Shown piece by piece: positions 8,222-18,349 of a stretch of 64,000 bases of DNA. The stretch comes from Brenneria rubrifaciens (lineage in GTDB: Bacteria > Pseudomonadota > Gammaproteobacteria > Enterobacterales > Enterobacteriaceae). Position 1 is the stretch's first letter. Every line of letters begins with the position of its first letter. The stretch spans positions 1,116,001 to 1,180,000 of the forward strand of contig NZ_CP034035.1 of the NCBI RefSeq assembly GCF_005484945.1, given 5' to 3'. The notes beneath the pieces were generated by a model. The model was not told the DNA's origin and searched no databases. It worked only from the letters and a program-made list of their open reading frames with translations. The position numbers and the translations under genes were made by a program.

Positions 8222-8914
8222 TCAATTGCTCACTGCGGGCTGCGGCTCGCCCTGGGTTGCCATATTCCAGTGAATAAGTTCGTGCTCAGCGTAATTCAGC
8301 CGTTGCAGGAACATTTTCACAAGAACCGGCGCGGTATCGTCAAGCGTTACGCCGGGGGCCAGTTCGCTGATCTGGGTCATTTGCATACCGGCATAGCCAC
8401 AGGGGTTGATACGCAGAAATGGCGACAGGTCCATTGCGACGTTCAGCGCCAGTCCATGAAAAGAGCACCCTCTGCGGATACGCAGCCCCAGCGAGCAGAT
8501 TTTGCGTTCATCAACATACACCCCTGGCGCGTCGGCGCGGGCGTATGCATCAATGTGAAAATGGCCCAGCGTATCGACGACTGTATTTTCTATCACTGTC
8601 ACCAGTTGGCGTACGCCCAACTTGCGCCGCTTCAGATCAATCAGAACATACATAATCTGCTGGCCTGGACCATGATAGGTCACCTGTCCGCCTCTGTCGC
8701 TTTGTACGACGGGAATGTCTCCGGGGGTGAGAACGTGTTCCGCTTTTCCCGCTTGCCCTTGAGTGAATACCGGCGCGTGTTGGACCAGCCAGACTTCGTC
8801 CAGCGTGTCGTCGTCGCGCAGATCGGTGAACTTATGCATCGCCAGCGAGACGGGTTGGTATGGCTGTACGTCGAATTGGCGTACGATGATCTTATCCTGT
8901 AGCAAGTGTGTCAT
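8222..8914 (-). CDS. lipB: Octanoyltransferase LipB
   Basis: Transfers octanoate from acyl carrier protein to lipoyl domains, providing the substrate for LipA. The 230 residues show the family motif [17 protein letters not shown] (residues 74-90), the catalytic lysine in ERKICSLG (Lys138) and the acyl-thioester cysteine in [10 protein letters not shown] (Cys172). The C-terminal tail after NMATQ is longer than in the 213-residue E. coli protein. ATG at 8914. Between it and lipA (7991-8221) I see an AT-rich spacer with no other gene. Confidence 0.97.
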   Translation of the reverse strand: MTHLLQDKIIVRQFDVQPYQPVSLAMHKFTDLRDDDTLDEVWLVQHAPVFTQGQAGKAEHVLTPGDIPVVQSDRGGQVTYHGPGQQIMYVLIDLKRRKLGVRQLVTVIENTVVDTLGHFHIDAYARADAPGVYVDERKICSLGLRIRRGCSFHGLALNVAMDLSPFLRINPCGYAGMQMTQISELAPGVTLDDTAPVLVKMFLQRLNYAEHELIHWNMATQGEPQPAVSN

Positions 8915-9016
8915 CTTCAGGTTAAGGAAAGAATGGGGGAGATTATAACGGCGGGAAACGCACTAAGCACGTTTTCCCGCAAGGTTAGCGCAGAGAGGGC
9001 GAAGGATGGAAACGGA

Positions 9017-9280
9017 TCACAGCACCATCCGCACAATTTCAATGTTGCCGAGTTCTTCATACAGCATTTCCACCTGCTCAATATGCGTTGCCGTAATGGT
9101 GATGGAAACAGAATGGTAGTTCTCTTTGCTGCTGGGCTTGACCTGTGGCATGTAGTCGCCGGGCGCATGACGCTGCACCACTTCAACCACCTGATCGACC
9201 AGCTCCGGCTTTGCCAATCCCATCACCTTGTAGGTGAAAGGGCACGGAAACTCAAGCAGTTCGTCTAATTTGGTTTTCAT
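9017..9280 (-). CDS. ybeD: YbeD, DUF493/UPF0250 family regulator
   Basis: An 87-residue ACT-like alpha/beta protein, starting [20 protein letters not shown] with the conserved [11 protein letters not shown] segment and ending [15 protein letters not shown]. It lies upstream of lipB and downstream of dacA, the same order as in E. coli. The family fold resembles small-molecule regulatory domains, and a link to lipoate metabolism is suggested by location only. ATG at 9280 with GGAG just upstream. Confidence 0.93.
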   Translation of the reverse strand: MKTKLDELLEFPCPFTYKVMGLAKPELVDQVVEVVQRHAPGDYMPQVKPSSKENYHSVSITITATHIEQVEMLYEELGNIEIVRMVL

Positions 9281-9314
9281 CTACGCTCCAGAGTGTATTA
9301 CGATCATATAAATT

Positions 9315-9349
9315 GTCACTCACGCCCGCTAAGTGCGGGCGTGAGTGAC
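9315..9349 (-). terminator. Terminator-like hairpin downstream of dacA
   Basis: A perfect 15-bp inverted repeat, GTCACTCACGCCCGC (9315-9329) with its complement at 9335-9349, separated by 5 nt. On the minus strand it is followed by AATTTATAT. It sits between the dacA stop (9392) and the ybeD start (9280) and probably ends the dacA transcript. Confidence 0.75.
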
Positions 9350-9391
9350 AACAATATATATTGGGGATAATTTGTCCCCTTGCAAGCGGGA

Positions 9392-10603
9392 TTAACCGAA
9401 CCAGTGATGGAACATCAGTTTGATGTAGTCAATTATACGGTTGAAAATGCCGCCTTCCTTCACTTCGTTCATGACGACTAGGGGACGCTGGTCGATGGTT
9501 TTGCCATCCAGTTGGAAATTGATTGAACCAACGACCTGATTTTGGGTGAGCGGCGCATGCAGTTCCGAATTGTCCAGCACGTAGCTTGCTTTCAGATCTT
9601 TCAGTCGGCCACGCGGAATGGTCAGATAAACATCTTTTTCCACGCCCAGCGCAACACGGTCGCTGTCACCAAACCAGACGGGTTCTGATGCGAACTCTTT
9701 GCCGTTTTTCAGCGGCTCGACGGTTTCAAAGAAACGGAAGCCCCAGGTCAGCAGTTTCTTGCTTTCAGCTTCACGGCCTTTGAAGGTGCGTCCGCCCATA
9801 ACGGTTGAGATCAGCCGCATTTGGCCTTCGGTTGCAGAGGCGACCAGATTATAGCCTGCGGATGCAGTGTGGCCGGTTTTTATCCCGTCCACGTTCAGAC
9901 TGGTATCCCACAACAGCCCATTGCGGTTGGTCTGGCGAATATTGTTGAAGGTGAACTCTTTCTCTTTGTAGGTAGCGTATTCTTCCGGTACATCCCGGAT
10001 GAGCGCCTGACCGATCAACGCCATATCGCGCGCAGAGCTGAACTGGCCCGGCGCATCAAGGCCGTGTACGGTTTCAAAATGCGTATTTTGCAGGCCAAGC
10101 GCGTTCACGTAGCCATTCATCAAATTAACGAAGGCGTCCTGGCTGCCGGCAACATAATCGGCCATGGCAACGCAGGCGTCGTTACCCGATTGCAGGATAA
10201 TACCGCGATTCAACTGGGAAACCGGAACGCGATCGCCGGGTTTTAAAAACATCAGTGAAGAGCCCTGGAAAACCGGGTTACCGGTTGCCCAGGCGTCTTT
10301 ACCGATAGTGACGATGTCGTTCGGGGTGATTTTCCCCGATTTTATCGCCTGACCGATAACATAACTGGTCATCATTTTGGTCAGGCTGGCCGGTTCGCGG
10401 CGTGCGTCGGCGTTCATTTCCGCCAGCACTTTTCCAGAGTTGTAATCAATCAGGATATATGATTCTGCATCAATTTGCGGAACGCCGGGGATCATTGTTT
10501 TCATATTGAAATCATCGGCATAAGCAAAAGAAGATGCACTAATGGCGAGCAAAGCGCCAAGCGCGGTACGTTTAGTAAAACGAGACGTGTTTACAGTATT
10601 CAT
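9392..10603 (-). CDS. dacA: D-alanyl-D-alanine carboxypeptidase DacA (PBP5)
   Basis: Low-molecular-mass penicillin-binding protein that trims the terminal D-Ala from murein pentapeptides. A signal peptide (residues 1-29, ending SSFAYA) precedes the S11 peptidase domain with the three active-site motifs: SLTK (Ser73-Lys76), SGN (139-141) and KTG (242-244). The C-terminus [14 protein letters not shown] is an amphipathic membrane anchor of the PBP5 type. Length (403) equals E. coli DacA. ATG at 10603. Gene order rlpA-dacA-ybeD is as in E. coli. Confidence 0.98.
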   Translation of the reverse strand: MNTVNTSRFTKRTALGALLAISASSFAYADDFNMKTMIPGVPQIDAESYILIDYNSGKVLAEMNADARREPASLTKMMTSYVIGQAIKSGKITPNDIVTIGKDAWATGNPVFQGSSLMFLKPGDRVPVSQLNRGIILQSGNDACVAMADYVAGSQDAFVNLMNGYVNALGLQNTHFETVHGLDAPGQFSSARDMALIGQALIRDVPEEYATYKEKEFTFNNIRQTNRNGLLWDTSLNVDGIKTGHTASAGYNLVASATEGQMRLISTVMGGRTFKGREAESKKLLTWGFRFFETVEPLKNGKEFASEPVWFGDSDRVALGVEKDVYLTIPRGRLKDLKASYVLDNSELHAPLTQNQVVGSINFQLDGKTIDQRPLVVMNEVKEGGIFNRIIDYIKLMFHHWFG

Positions 10604-10708
10604 GATTGGAACAACAACATCCGTGGGTATAAGTTAAAAAACGAGCCACACTATAGCAGATGAGAAATAGGCAGGCACCAGACATTACGTTACAGGGTAT
10701 GCGACTTT

Positions 10709-10740
10709 GCGAAAGGGGCGGAAGGTATTCCCCCTTTCGC
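10709..10740 (-). terminator. Hairpin downstream of rlpA
   Basis: 10-bp stem GCGAAAGGGG/CCCCTTTCGC with a 12-nt loop, between the rlpA stop (10818) and the dacA start. No T-tract follows, so termination is only a guess; it could equally stabilise the 3' end. Confidence 0.45.
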
Positions 10741-10817
10741 ACGTGATTATCGACGGTGGCGATGCCTTTTTCCCCCTTATTCCGGGTGCCGTCGCCAATC
10801 TGATGACCGGCGCCCTA

Positions 10818-11885
10818 CTAAAATGCAATGGGTGCGGCAGTGATAAATGATTGCTGCTGCGCTTCAGTTGACAAACGTTGTTGAAGTTCAGCCGCTTGCT
10901 GGCGACTTTGAAATGGCCCCAGTTGAATGCGGTAAAGCCCGCCGTGGGCCATCACTTTCCCCGTTACCTTGAAACGTTCGTTCAGGCTGCGCAGCCAGGT
11001 TTGCGCGCGTTGTTGATCGCTGAGCGCGCCGACCTGAACGATATAGCCGCCCGGCGCACCAGACGACGTGGCGGCGACTGCGGGCGCCCCGGACTCGGAC
11101 GGAGACGTCGTTGTGGTTTCGATAACGCCGGCAGGCACGGCGGAAGGGGCACCCAGTAGACCACCGGAATCTGAGGGTGTGCTGCTTTGCGGCATCGGCC
11201 TGTTCGCCGGGGTTGCCGCGACGCTATTGCTGATGGGGCGTGCCGTTGGGGACATCGTACTTTCCATCATTGGCGTGCCTTGTTCGCTGGCACCGAAGCT
11301 GGGTCGTTCAGGGAGTGCAAAACTTTGTTTGGCGACGCTGGTTCCCATCGTTCCCGGGCCGGACTGTGTACCGTCAGGCGCAACGTTGATAAAATCGACC
11401 TTGACCCTGGTGTTGTTGGAGATATTCAACCGATCACCGGCAGCTTTGGAAAGGTCAATGATTCTTCCCGGCGTATAGGGGCCGCGATCGTTGACTCTGA
11501 CAACCAGACGGCGGCCGTTGCTCAGGTTGGTGACACGGACGTAACTGGGTAGCGGCAGGGTTGGATGCGCAGCAGTTAACGCATTTGGATCAAACACCTC
11601 GCCAATAGCCGTCCGATTGCCGCTGGCTTCTTCGCCATACCAGGTAGCCAGGCCGGTTTCGCTGAAGTTTTGCGGGTTTCTGACGATCTTATACGTCTTG
11701 CCTTTGAGACTGTAGTCCTGAAGGGTGCCCTGATTATAGGGTTCATAACGGGGTTCAACGCCGCCAATCTCTTCTACGGGGCCGCTGTATGCGGTTGCAA
11801 CGGGTTGCGCCGGTTGCTGTTCCGTAACGGTACAAGCGGAGAGCACCACACTCACGGCGCTAATCCAAAACCAGTCCTTACGCAT
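10818..11885 (-). CDS. rlpA: Septal-ring lytic transglycosylase RlpA (lipoprotein)
   Basis: The N-terminus MRKDWFWISAVSVVLSACT is a lipoprotein signal with lipobox LSAC, acylated Cys18. A double-psi beta-barrel follows (GLATWYGEEASGNRTAIGE and VRVNDRGPYTPGRIIDLS), the RlpA-like fold of lytic transglycosylases acting on glycan strands without stem peptides. A Pro/Ser/Thr/Ala-rich linker leads to a C-terminal SPOR domain (about residues 280-352, GGYIVQVGALSDQQRA) that binds denuded septal peptidoglycan. 355 aa, close to E. coli. ATG at 11885, 14 nt after the mrdB stop. Activity on glycan is shown for some homologues, less clearly for E. coli RlpA. Confidence 0.95.
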   Translation of the reverse strand: MRKDWFWISAVSVVLSACTVTEQQPAQPVATAYSGPVEEIGGVEPRYEPYNQGTLQDYSLKGKTYKIVRNPQNFSETGLATWYGEEASGNRTAIGEVFDPNALTAAHPTLPLPSYVRVTNLSNGRRLVVRVNDRGPYTPGRIIDLSKAAGDRLNISNNTRVKVDFINVAPDGTQSGPGTMGTSVAKQSFALPERPSFGASEQGTPMMESTMSPTARPISNSVAATPANRPMPQSSTPSDSGGLLGAPSAVPAGVIETTTTSPSESGAPAVAATSSGAPGGYIVQVGALSDQQRAQTWLRSLNERFKVTGKVMAHGGLYRIQLGPFQSRQQAAELQQRLSTEAQQQSFITAAPIAF

Positions 11886-11898
11886 TGCTCACCTCGTT

Positions 11899-13011
11899 TT
11901 ATAAGTTTTTGGATAGCATCTTGCGGTGAGTATGTATCGACATCACGATACCAAATCCCGCCATCAGAACGATGAGTGCCGATCCTCCGTAACTGACCAG
12001 GGGTAAGGGCACGCCTACAACCGGCAGGATACCGCTGACCATCCCGATATTGACGAAAACGTAAACAAACAAAATCAACATCAGACCGCCGACCATAACC
12101 CGGCCGAATGAGGTCTGCGCTTTAGCGGCGATAACCAGTCCGCGCATAATGACAAACAGGTACATGGCGAGCAAAATCAATACGCCGATCAAGCCCAGTT
12201 CTTCCGCCAGTATCGCAAAGATAAAGTCAGTATGCCGTTCCGGCAAGAATTCCAACTGGGATTGCGTGCCGTGTAGCCAACCTTTGCCGGACAGACCGCC
12301 GGAGCCAATCGCGATCTTCGACTGAATTATATGATAGCCTGCGCCGAGCGGATCGCTTTCAGGATCGAGTAACATCATGACGCGGGATCGCTGGTAGTCA
12401 TGCATCAGGAAGAACCACAGTATGGGGATAAATGCCGCCAACAGTAAAAAAGCGACGCCAATCAGACGCCAGCTCATACCTGCCAGAAAGAGCACAAACA
12501 GCCCGGATGCGGCGATCAGGATGGACGTGCCGAGATCCGGCTGTGCGGCAACCAGCAGGGTCGGCATGAAAATCAGCACCAGTGCGATGCCGGTGTTCTT
12601 GAGCGAAGGCGGACACATATCGCGGTTGATAAACCGGGCCACCATCAGCGGAACCGCAATTTTTGCGATTTCCGACGGTTGGAAACGCACAAAGCCCAGG
12701 TCCAGCCAGCGCTGAGCGCCTTTACTGATTTGCCCGAAGATGTCGACCATCATCAGCAGAATAACGCAGACCACATAAAGATAGGGAGCCCACCCTTCAT
12801 AAACTCGTGGCGGAATCTGCGCCATGACGATCATGACAATCAATCCCAACACAATCTGCGCGGCTTTGCGCTCCATCATGCCCACATCTTGCCCGCTGGC
12901 GCTCCACATGACGAACAGGCTGTAACCCAGCAATGCCAGGATGCCGATCAGGAAGGGGAAATCGATATGGATTTTCGTCCAAATCGTGCCTTTTTGTTGG
13001 CTATCGGTCAT
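11899..13011 (-). CDS. mrdB: Rod-shape peptidoglycan glycosyltransferase RodA (MrdB)
   Basis: SEDS-family polytopic inner-membrane protein of 370 residues with about 10 helices. Visible family signatures include the [10 protein letters not shown] segment with the conserved Asp and the C-terminal [15 protein letters not shown] stretch. RodA polymerises glycan chains during elongation together with PBP2 (mrdA), encoded directly upstream with a 9-bp gap. ATG at 13011. Confidence 0.98.
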   Translation of the reverse strand: MTDSQQKGTIWTKIHIDFPFLIGILALLGYSLFVMWSASGQDVGMMERKAAQIVLGLIVMIVMAQIPPRVYEGWAPYLYVVCVILLMMVDIFGQISKGAQRWLDLGFVRFQPSEIAKIAVPLMVARFINRDMCPPSLKNTGIALVLIFMPTLLVAAQPDLGTSILIAASGLFVLFLAGMSWRLIGVAFLLLAAFIPILWFFLMHDYQRSRVMMLLDPESDPLGAGYHIIQSKIAIGSGGLSGKGWLHGTQSQLEFLPERHTDFIFAILAEELGLIGVLILLAMYLFVIMRGLVIAAKAQTSFGRVMVGGLMLILFVYVFVNIGMVSGILPVVGVPLPLVSYGGSALIVLMAGFGIVMSIHTHRKMLSKNL

Positions 13012-13020
13012 GAGTCTCTG

Positions 13021-14925
13021 TTACTCGCTCTCGCTGCCCGGCGGCGCGGGAGGCGCGCTCGGTAATTCAGTATTGTTATCACCCAGCAGAATGTGGTCAA
13101 GGATCTGCCGGGTAATGGTACCCACCGTGGGACCTGCGCCACCGTTTTCCAGGATAATCGAGATCGCGACCTTGGGGTCACTGTAAGGCGCGAAGGCGAC
13201 CATCAGTTTATGGTCCCGCAAGTGTGCCGAAATTTTTTGCGCATTGTAAGTTTCGTTCTCTTTCAAACCAAAAACCTGGGCGGTACCGGATTTCGCGGCA
13301 ATTTTGTAGGGCGCATCGTCAAAACTCTTGCGGGCGGTGCCGTTGGGTCGATTTGCGACGCCATACATACCGTCTTTGGCGACTTCCCAGAAACCAGAGT
13401 GAATTTCGCCAATCTGTAGCTGCTCAGTCTGGGTGAAAGGCAAGGTCGTGCCGTTTTCGCGGCTACTGTAGAGCAGGTGTGGCGTTTTGACCCGCCCATC
13501 ATTGATCAGCGTGATCAGCGCCTTGTTCATCTGTATCGGCGTTGCCGTCCAATAACCCTGCCCGATCCCTACCGGGATGGTGTCGCCCTGATACCAGGGT
13601 TTTTTGAAACGCCGTAGCTTCCATTCGCGCGTCGGCATATTGCCTGAGCTTTCTTCGGAGATATCGATGCCGGTTTTTTCACCATAGCCAAATTTGGTCA
13701 TCCACTCGGCCAGACGATCGATGCCCATGTCATAGGCAACCTGGTAGAAATACGTATCCGCGGACTCTTCCAGTGCTTTGGTCAGATTAAGACGACCGTG
13801 TCCCCATTTTTTCCAATCGCGAAAGCGTTTTTCTGAACCCGGTAGCTGCCACCAGCCGGGATCGAACAGGGTTGTGTTGATGTTTATCACTCCGGCGGTC
13901 AAAGCGGAAACCGCAATATAGGGTTTTACCGTTGAAGCGGGAGGATATACCCCCTGCGTCGCCCGATTGATCAACGGGCGATTGGGATCGTTGCGTAACT
14001 GATTATAGTCTTTGCTGGAGATACCATCGACAAACAGATTGGGATCGTAGCTGGGCGTAGAAACCATCGCCAGAATGCCCCCGTCGCGCGGATCGGTGAC
14101 GATCACGGCGCCGCGGCTGCCTTCAAGCAGCTTCTCGATATATATTTGCAGGCTGAGATCCAGTGTCAGGTAGATATCTCTTCCCGCCTGCGGCGGCTGT
14201 TCGTGCAACTGGCGGATCACGCGCCCACGATTGTTGACCTCGACTTCTTCGTAGCCAGGTTTGCCGTGAAGTAAATCCTCGTAATGGCGTTCGATTCCGA
14301 GTTTGCCAATATCATGCGTCGCCGCGTAATCCGCGATTTTTTCTTCTTTATTCAGTCGCTCAACATCTTTGTCATTGATTTTTGAAACGTAGCCGATGAC
14401 GTGCGTCAGCGCGGAGCCATAGGGGTAGTAGCGACGCTGATAGCCTTTGACTTCAACGCCGGGGAATCGGTATTGGTTAACGGCAAAACGGGCGACCTGC
14501 ACATCGCTTAACGCCGTTTTGACCGGAATTGAGGTAAAACGGCGCGAACGCTTACGCTCTTTTTCAAAGCTTTCCAGCTCATCATTGGTCAGATCAATAA
14601 TGGGTTTTAACGCATCCAGCGTGGCCTGTAAGTTTTCCACTTTTTCCGGCACCAGTTCCAACTGGTAAATGGTCCGGTTCAACGCCAGCGGTATGCCATT
14701 GCGATCGTAGATAATGCCGCGGCTGGGGGCGATAGGAACCAGCTTGATGCGGTTTTCATTGGAGCGGGTACGATAGTCATCGACACGTAAAACTTGGAGA
14801 TGATAAAGATTGGCGATCAATACGCCGGAGAGCAGTAAAATACCTAAAAACGCCACTAAAGCGCGTCGCACGAACAGGGCGGACTCAGCCGTATAATCAC
14901 GAAAGGGTTTACGTTCTATTTTCAT
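13021..14925 (-). CDS. mrdA: Peptidoglycan DD-transpeptidase PBP2 (MrdA)
   Basis: High-molecular-mass class B penicillin-binding protein of the elongasome. One membrane helix near residues 21-42 is followed by the pedestal domain (IAPSRGIIYDRNG) and the transpeptidase domain with STVK (Ser331-Lys334), SAD (388-390) and KSGTA (545-549). 634 residues, as in E. coli. ATG at 14925. It forms a unit with mrdB, and rlmH lies 35 bp upstream, so the rsfS-rlmH-mrdA-mrdB-rlpA order is conserved. Confidence 0.98.
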   Translation of the reverse strand: MKIERKPFRDYTAESALFVRRALVAFLGILLLSGVLIANLYHLQVLRVDDYRTRSNENRIKLVPIAPSRGIIYDRNGIPLALNRTIYQLELVPEKVENLQATLDALKPIIDLTNDELESFEKERKRSRRFTSIPVKTALSDVQVARFAVNQYRFPGVEVKGYQRRYYPYGSALTHVIGYVSKINDKDVERLNKEEKIADYAATHDIGKLGIERHYEDLLHGKPGYEEVEVNNRGRVIRQLHEQPPQAGRDIYLTLDLSLQIYIEKLLEGSRGAVIVTDPRDGGILAMVSTPSYDPNLFVDGISSKDYNQLRNDPNRPLINRATQGVYPPASTVKPYIAVSALTAGVININTTLFDPGWWQLPGSEKRFRDWKKWGHGRLNLTKALEESADTYFYQVAYDMGIDRLAEWMTKFGYGEKTGIDISEESSGNMPTREWKLRRFKKPWYQGDTIPVGIGQGYWTATPIQMNKALITLINDGRVKTPHLLYSSRENGTTLPFTQTEQLQIGEIHSGFWEVAKDGMYGVANRPNGTARKSFDDAPYKIAAKSGTAQVFGLKENETYNAQKISAHLRDHKLMVAFAPYSDPKVAISIILENGGAGPTVGTITRQILDHILLGDNNTELPSAPPAPPGSESE

Positions 14926-14960
14926 CCAGTGGTTTATTTCGCGTGTTTCATCGTATCGCC

Positions 14961-15431
14961 TTACTCCCGATGGTAAGGGTGATTAGTGGTAATGCTCCAG
15001 GCTCGGTACAGACTTTCCGCGACCAGCACCCGAACCAATGGATGAGGCAACGTCAGCGGCGAGAGCGACCAGCTTTGTTCGGCGGCGGTTTTACACTCTG
15101 GCGCCAACCCTTCCGGGCCGCCGATCAGCAGGCTGACGTCACGTCCGTCTTGTTTCCAACGCTCCAGTTGTTGCGCTAGCTGAGGCGTTTCCCAGGGCGT
15201 GCCGGGAATATCCAATGTCACGATACGATTACCTTTGCCAGCGGCGGCCAGCATCTGCTCGCCCTCTCGTTCAAGAATACGCTTGATATCGGCATTTTTG
15301 CCCCGTTTACCCGCAGGAATCTCGATAAACTCGAACGGCATATCCCTGGGGAAACGGCGCAGGTAATCCATAAAACCGGTTTGCACCCAGTCGGGCATTT
15401 TGGTGCCGACGGCAACCAGTTGCAGTCTCAT
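14961..15431 (-). CDS. rlmH: 23S rRNA pseudouridine-1915 N3-methyltransferase RlmH
   Basis: SPOUT-superfamily methyltransferase of 156 residues, acting on 23S rRNA position 1915 within the 70S ribosome. It starts [17 protein letters not shown] and has the knot-forming SAM-binding loops [12 protein letters not shown] and [24 protein letters not shown], ending [10 protein letters not shown] with the catalytic His-Pro-Tyr-His tail. Length is essentially the E. coli length. ATG at 15431, 1 nt after the rsfS stop. Confidence 0.97.
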   Translation of the reverse strand: MRLQLVAVGTKMPDWVQTGFMDYLRRFPRDMPFEFIEIPAGKRGKNADIKRILEREGEQMLAAAGKGNRIVTLDIPGTPWETPQLAQQLERWKQDGRDVSLLIGGPEGLAPECKTAAEQSWSLSPLTLPHPLVRVLVAESLYRAWSITTNHPYHRE

Positions 15432-15432
15432 G

Positions 15433-15750
15433 CTAGCCCCACAGTTTTTCCAGTTCGTACAACTGGCGGCTTTCTGCTTGCATCACATGCACAATGACCT
15501 CGCCCAGATCGACAACGACCCAGTCGGACACATTCTCGCCTTCCATACCGAATGGAATCACCCCGGCGGCTCGTGAAGACTGAACCACATGGTCGGCAAT
15601 AGAGGCGACGTGGCGAGTGGATGTTCCGGTACAGATGATCATGTAGTCAGTGATGCTGGATTTGCCCTGTACATTCAAGGCCACGATATTCTGACCTTTT
15701 AAATCGTCTATCTTATCAATTACGAACTCTTGGAGTGCTTGACCTTGCAA
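15433..15750 (-). CDS. rsfS: Ribosome silencing factor RsfS
   Basis: Iojap-family protein that binds ribosomal protein L14 and blocks subunit joining in stationary phase or starvation. Core motifs: [30 protein letters not shown] and [14 protein letters not shown]. The start is taken as TTG at 15750 because a strong AGGGGG ribosome site sits 5 nt upstream and it yields exactly the E. coli length of 105 residues. An ATG eight codons upstream (15774) has no ribosome site. Directly upstream of rlmH. Confidence 0.93.
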   Translation of the reverse strand: MQGQALQEFVIDKIDDLKGQNIVALNVQGKSSITDYMIICTGTSTRHVASIADHVVQSSRAAGVIPFGMEGENVSDWVVVDLGEVIVHVMQAESRQLYELEKLWG

Positions 15751-15962
15751 AGGTTCCCCCTGGGTTGCCGACATCCGATGTTGATAATTGGCGGACGTCT
15801 TTTAGCGCTGATATAGCCTGGAAAGACCCTGTCAAGCTGCCTTATTGCAAAGCGTTGTCGGGTTTTCCCTGTGATTGAACTAGCGGCGGAGTATACCACG
15901 CACCACTGTCGAGTGGTATAAAGCCGGGCGGCGACCGAAAGCCAATCCCACAAAAATAGCGG

Positions 15963-16619
15963 TTATCGGTATAGTCCGTGTTCATCGATATAACGAAGTA
16001 CGGCGGGAGGCAGCCAATCGTGACAATTCAGACCTGCCTGACGCCGCTGGCGTATCTCCGTTGCTGAAATACTAACCAATGGCGTATCGGCTAAAAAGAT
16101 CAGTCCGTGCGTTTGCTGATGCAGCGACTGCGGATCTTGTGTGAGGTGAGCTTCCAGCCAATGTTGCAGCTCAGGCGTAGTCAGCGTTGCTTTATAGCCA
16201 GGGCGTGCGCAGACCAGCAGGTGGCAGACGTTGAGAATATCCTGCCAGCGGTGCCATTGATGCAACGCCAGTAGCGAGTCCTGCCCAATAATAAACGCCA
16301 GCGATGTGTTCGATCCTTTCTCTGCGCGCAAAATTTCGAGCGTATCAATGGTGTATGACGGTTTCTGACGTTGTAATTCACGGTCATCCACGGTCAATAG
16401 CGCGTTGTCTTCCGCCGCCAGTTGTGCCATACGCAGCCGTTGCTGCGGGCTGGCCTCTGGCTGTTGCCGATGGGGTGGAACATTATTGGGAAGGAGAATG
16501 ATCTGGTTTAATCCGACGATTTTCGCCAGCGCAGTCACGGGTTTCAGGTGCCCGTAGTGAATGGGATCGAAAGTGCCGCCGAAAAAGGCAGTCAGTGGTG
16601 CGTGTCCCGTTTGCTTCAT
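15963..16619 (-). CDS. nadD: Nicotinate-nucleotide adenylyltransferase NadD
   Basis: Adenylates nicotinate mononucleotide to deamido-NAD in NAD biosynthesis. The nucleotidyltransferase motif [14 protein letters not shown] lies near the N-terminus and the second ATP-binding motif [11 protein letters not shown] near the C-terminus. The start used here is ATG at 16619 (218 aa), by comparison with E. coli NadD (213 aa). A TTG at 16664 preceded by AGAGG would add 15 residues and cannot be excluded. It is downstream of holA with a 127-bp gap. Confidence 0.93.
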   Translation of the reverse strand: MKQTGHAPLTAFFGGTFDPIHYGHLKPVTALAKIVGLNQIILLPNNVPPHRQQPEASPQQRLRMAQLAAEDNALLTVDDRELQRQKPSYTIDTLEILRAEKGSNTSLAFIIGQDSLLALHQWHRWQDILNVCHLLVCARPGYKATLTTPELQHWLEAHLTQDPQSLHQQTHGLIFLADTPLVSISATEIRQRRQAGLNCHDWLPPAVLRYIDEHGLYR

Positions 16620-16746
16620 CACATCGGGCGGCGGCGATTTTATCAAATCAGATGGCGTGGCCAAACGGGTTAACCTCTGGGGGTATGGTGGTTATACATG
16701 AAGAATCGGGATAACGGATCGGTACGCGTATCCCCGGTAAACAGAA

Positions 16747-17784
16747 TTACACTAACGGCGATAGCAGACTTTCCGGCAAGCTTTTGCCGCATAATATCAT
16801 GGCGAGCGTTTCCAGCTCAGCCCATACAGACTGACCATAGTTCTGCTTCAATGTAATTTCCAGTTGCGTCAGCAAACGGATTGCCTGCTGCAACTGTTGC
16901 AGCGTCAATCGCTGTAGTGCCTGCGTCATGCGATCCCGGCGGTTCTGCCAGATTTTATGCTGGTCGAATAGGCTACGTAACGGCGTTTTGGTCATTTGCC
17001 GTTTCAATGTCAGCAGCAAAAGCAGCTCGCGCTGTAGAGTCCGCAGCAGAATAACGGGCTCGCAGTCTTCCTGACGGAGCTGCTGCAAGATGTGCAGGGC
17101 GCGCTTGCCTTTACCCGCCAGTAAAGCGTCCAGCCAGTGGAATGGGGTAAAATGAGCGGCGTCGCTGACTGCTTCTTCAATGCGGGGTAGCGTGAGTTTC
17201 CCATCCGGGTAAAGCAGAGCCAGGCGTTCCAGCGCCTGCGATAGCGCAAGCAGATTGCCCTCGTAGCAGTAACAAATCAACTGGCTTGCCGGTTCATCCA
17301 GTTCCAGCTTCATGGATTTGGCCCGCAGAGCGACCCAGCGGGGCAGTTGCGCCTGTTCTGGCGTCAGGCAGTTAACGTACACGCTATTTTTCGATAATGC
17401 TTTAAACCAGGCGCTGTTTTCCTGAGCTTTGGTCAGCTTATTGCCGCGCAGCATCAGTAAAATATCCGGGTGCAGCAATTCGGACAGTTTGACCAGATTT
17501 TCAGCCATTGCGGTATTCGGCCCATTTTCCGGCAGGTTCAGTAACAGCGTCTGGCGTGATGCGAACAGGCTAAGCGCCTGACAGGTAGTGAAAATGGCAT
17601 CCCAGTCGGTGTGAATATCCAGTGAAAAGCTGAAATGCTCGCTGAATGCCTGTTGCTGGGCGGTGCGCCGGATACTATCCAGACTCTCTTGCACGAGAAG
17701 CGGGTCAGTACCGAAAATCAGATAACAGGCGCGCAACCCCTCGTGGAGTTGCGCGGCGAGTTGTTCCGGGTAGAGGCGAATCAT
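16747..17784 (-). CDS. holA: DNA polymerase III delta subunit HolA
   Basis: The clamp-loader subunit that opens the beta sliding clamp. The 345-residue protein starts [20 protein letters not shown], contains the family segment [19 protein letters not shown] near residue 20-40, and ends with the alpha-helical collar domain ([20 protein letters not shown]). Its ATG at 17784 overlaps the lptE TGA by 4 nt (ATGA), so translation is coupled. Gene order leuS-lptE-holA-nadD is as in E. coli. Confidence 0.96.
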   Translation of the reverse strand: MIRLYPEQLAAQLHEGLRACYLIFGTDPLLVQESLDSIRRTAQQQAFSEHFSFSLDIHTDWDAIFTTCQALSLFASRQTLLLNLPENGPNTAMAENLVKLSELLHPDILLMLRGNKLTKAQENSAWFKALSKNSVYVNCLTPEQAQLPRWVALRAKSMKLELDEPASQLICYCYEGNLLALSQALERLALLYPDGKLTLPRIEEAVSDAAHFTPFHWLDALLAGKGKRALHILQQLRQEDCEPVILLRTLQRELLLLLTLKRQMTKTPLRSLFDQHKIWQNRRDRMTQALQRLTLQQLQQAIRLLTQLEITLKQNYGQSVWAELETLAMILCGKSLPESLLSPLV

Positions 17785-18335
17785 GAACGATGGGAAGAAA
17801 GGGTGGCGGAAGCAGGCTGCTGCCCGTTTTCGACTTCCTGAGCGCTGTTGACAGTCAGTAATTTACGCACCAGTTGTCGGGCGGCCTGCGTACGCATTTC
17901 CTGACGAATAATATCCTGCTCGGCATCTTTTGCCAATGCAGTCAATGGGTTATCAAAGAAGGTGCGGAACACCGTCACATTGAGCGGATAAATGTCCTCG
18001 CCCGGCATCAGTACCTGTGCACGTAACGTCAGCACCATCTGATATTCCGCCGTTTTCCCGTCCTGGAAAATGGAAACGGTGTCTTTCGTCTCAGAGAAAC
18101 TCAGTAAACGCAGGGAAGGGATATCCTGCCGTGTCGCATCGTCGACGATTTTCACGTCGCTTAAGCGTAACTCTTCACGTACCGAACGCGTCACTGGCCC
18201 ATAGGGGTCGCTGCTGTCCAGTACCAGAGTTTGTAACTGCGCGGGTACTTGTGTCGTACCGCGCAGATGAAAACCGCAGCCGGCGGTGATTAACACCGTC
18301 AGCCCCAGCAACAACATGAATAGACGATGTCGCAC
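17781..18335 (-). CDS. lptE: LPS-assembly lipoprotein LptE
   Basis: Outer-membrane lipoprotein that plugs the LptD barrel in lipopolysaccharide export. GTG start at 18335 preceded by AAGGAGGAACT; the signal ends LITAGC, giving a lipobox with acylated Cys20. Conserved segments: [33 protein letters not shown] and the [13 protein letters not shown] strand. At 184 residues it is slightly shorter than E. coli LptE, mainly at the variable C-terminal tail. Downstream of leuS with a 14-bp gap. Confidence 0.95.
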   Translation of the reverse strand: MRHRLFMLLLGLTVLITAGCGFHLRGTTQVPAQLQTLVLDSSDPYGPVTRSVREELRLSDVKIVDDATRQDIPSLRLLSFSETKDTVSIFQDGKTAEYQMVLTLRAQVLMPGEDIYPLNVTVFRTFFDNPLTALAKDAEQDIIRQEMRTQAARQLVRKLLTVNSAQEVENGQQPASATLSSHRS

Positions 18336-18349
18336 AGTTCCTCCTTGCC

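Noticed and set aside
8201..8902. 233-codon plus-strand frame opposite lipB
   Set aside because: Almost exactly antisense to lipB, which is clearly the real gene by its catalytic motifs.
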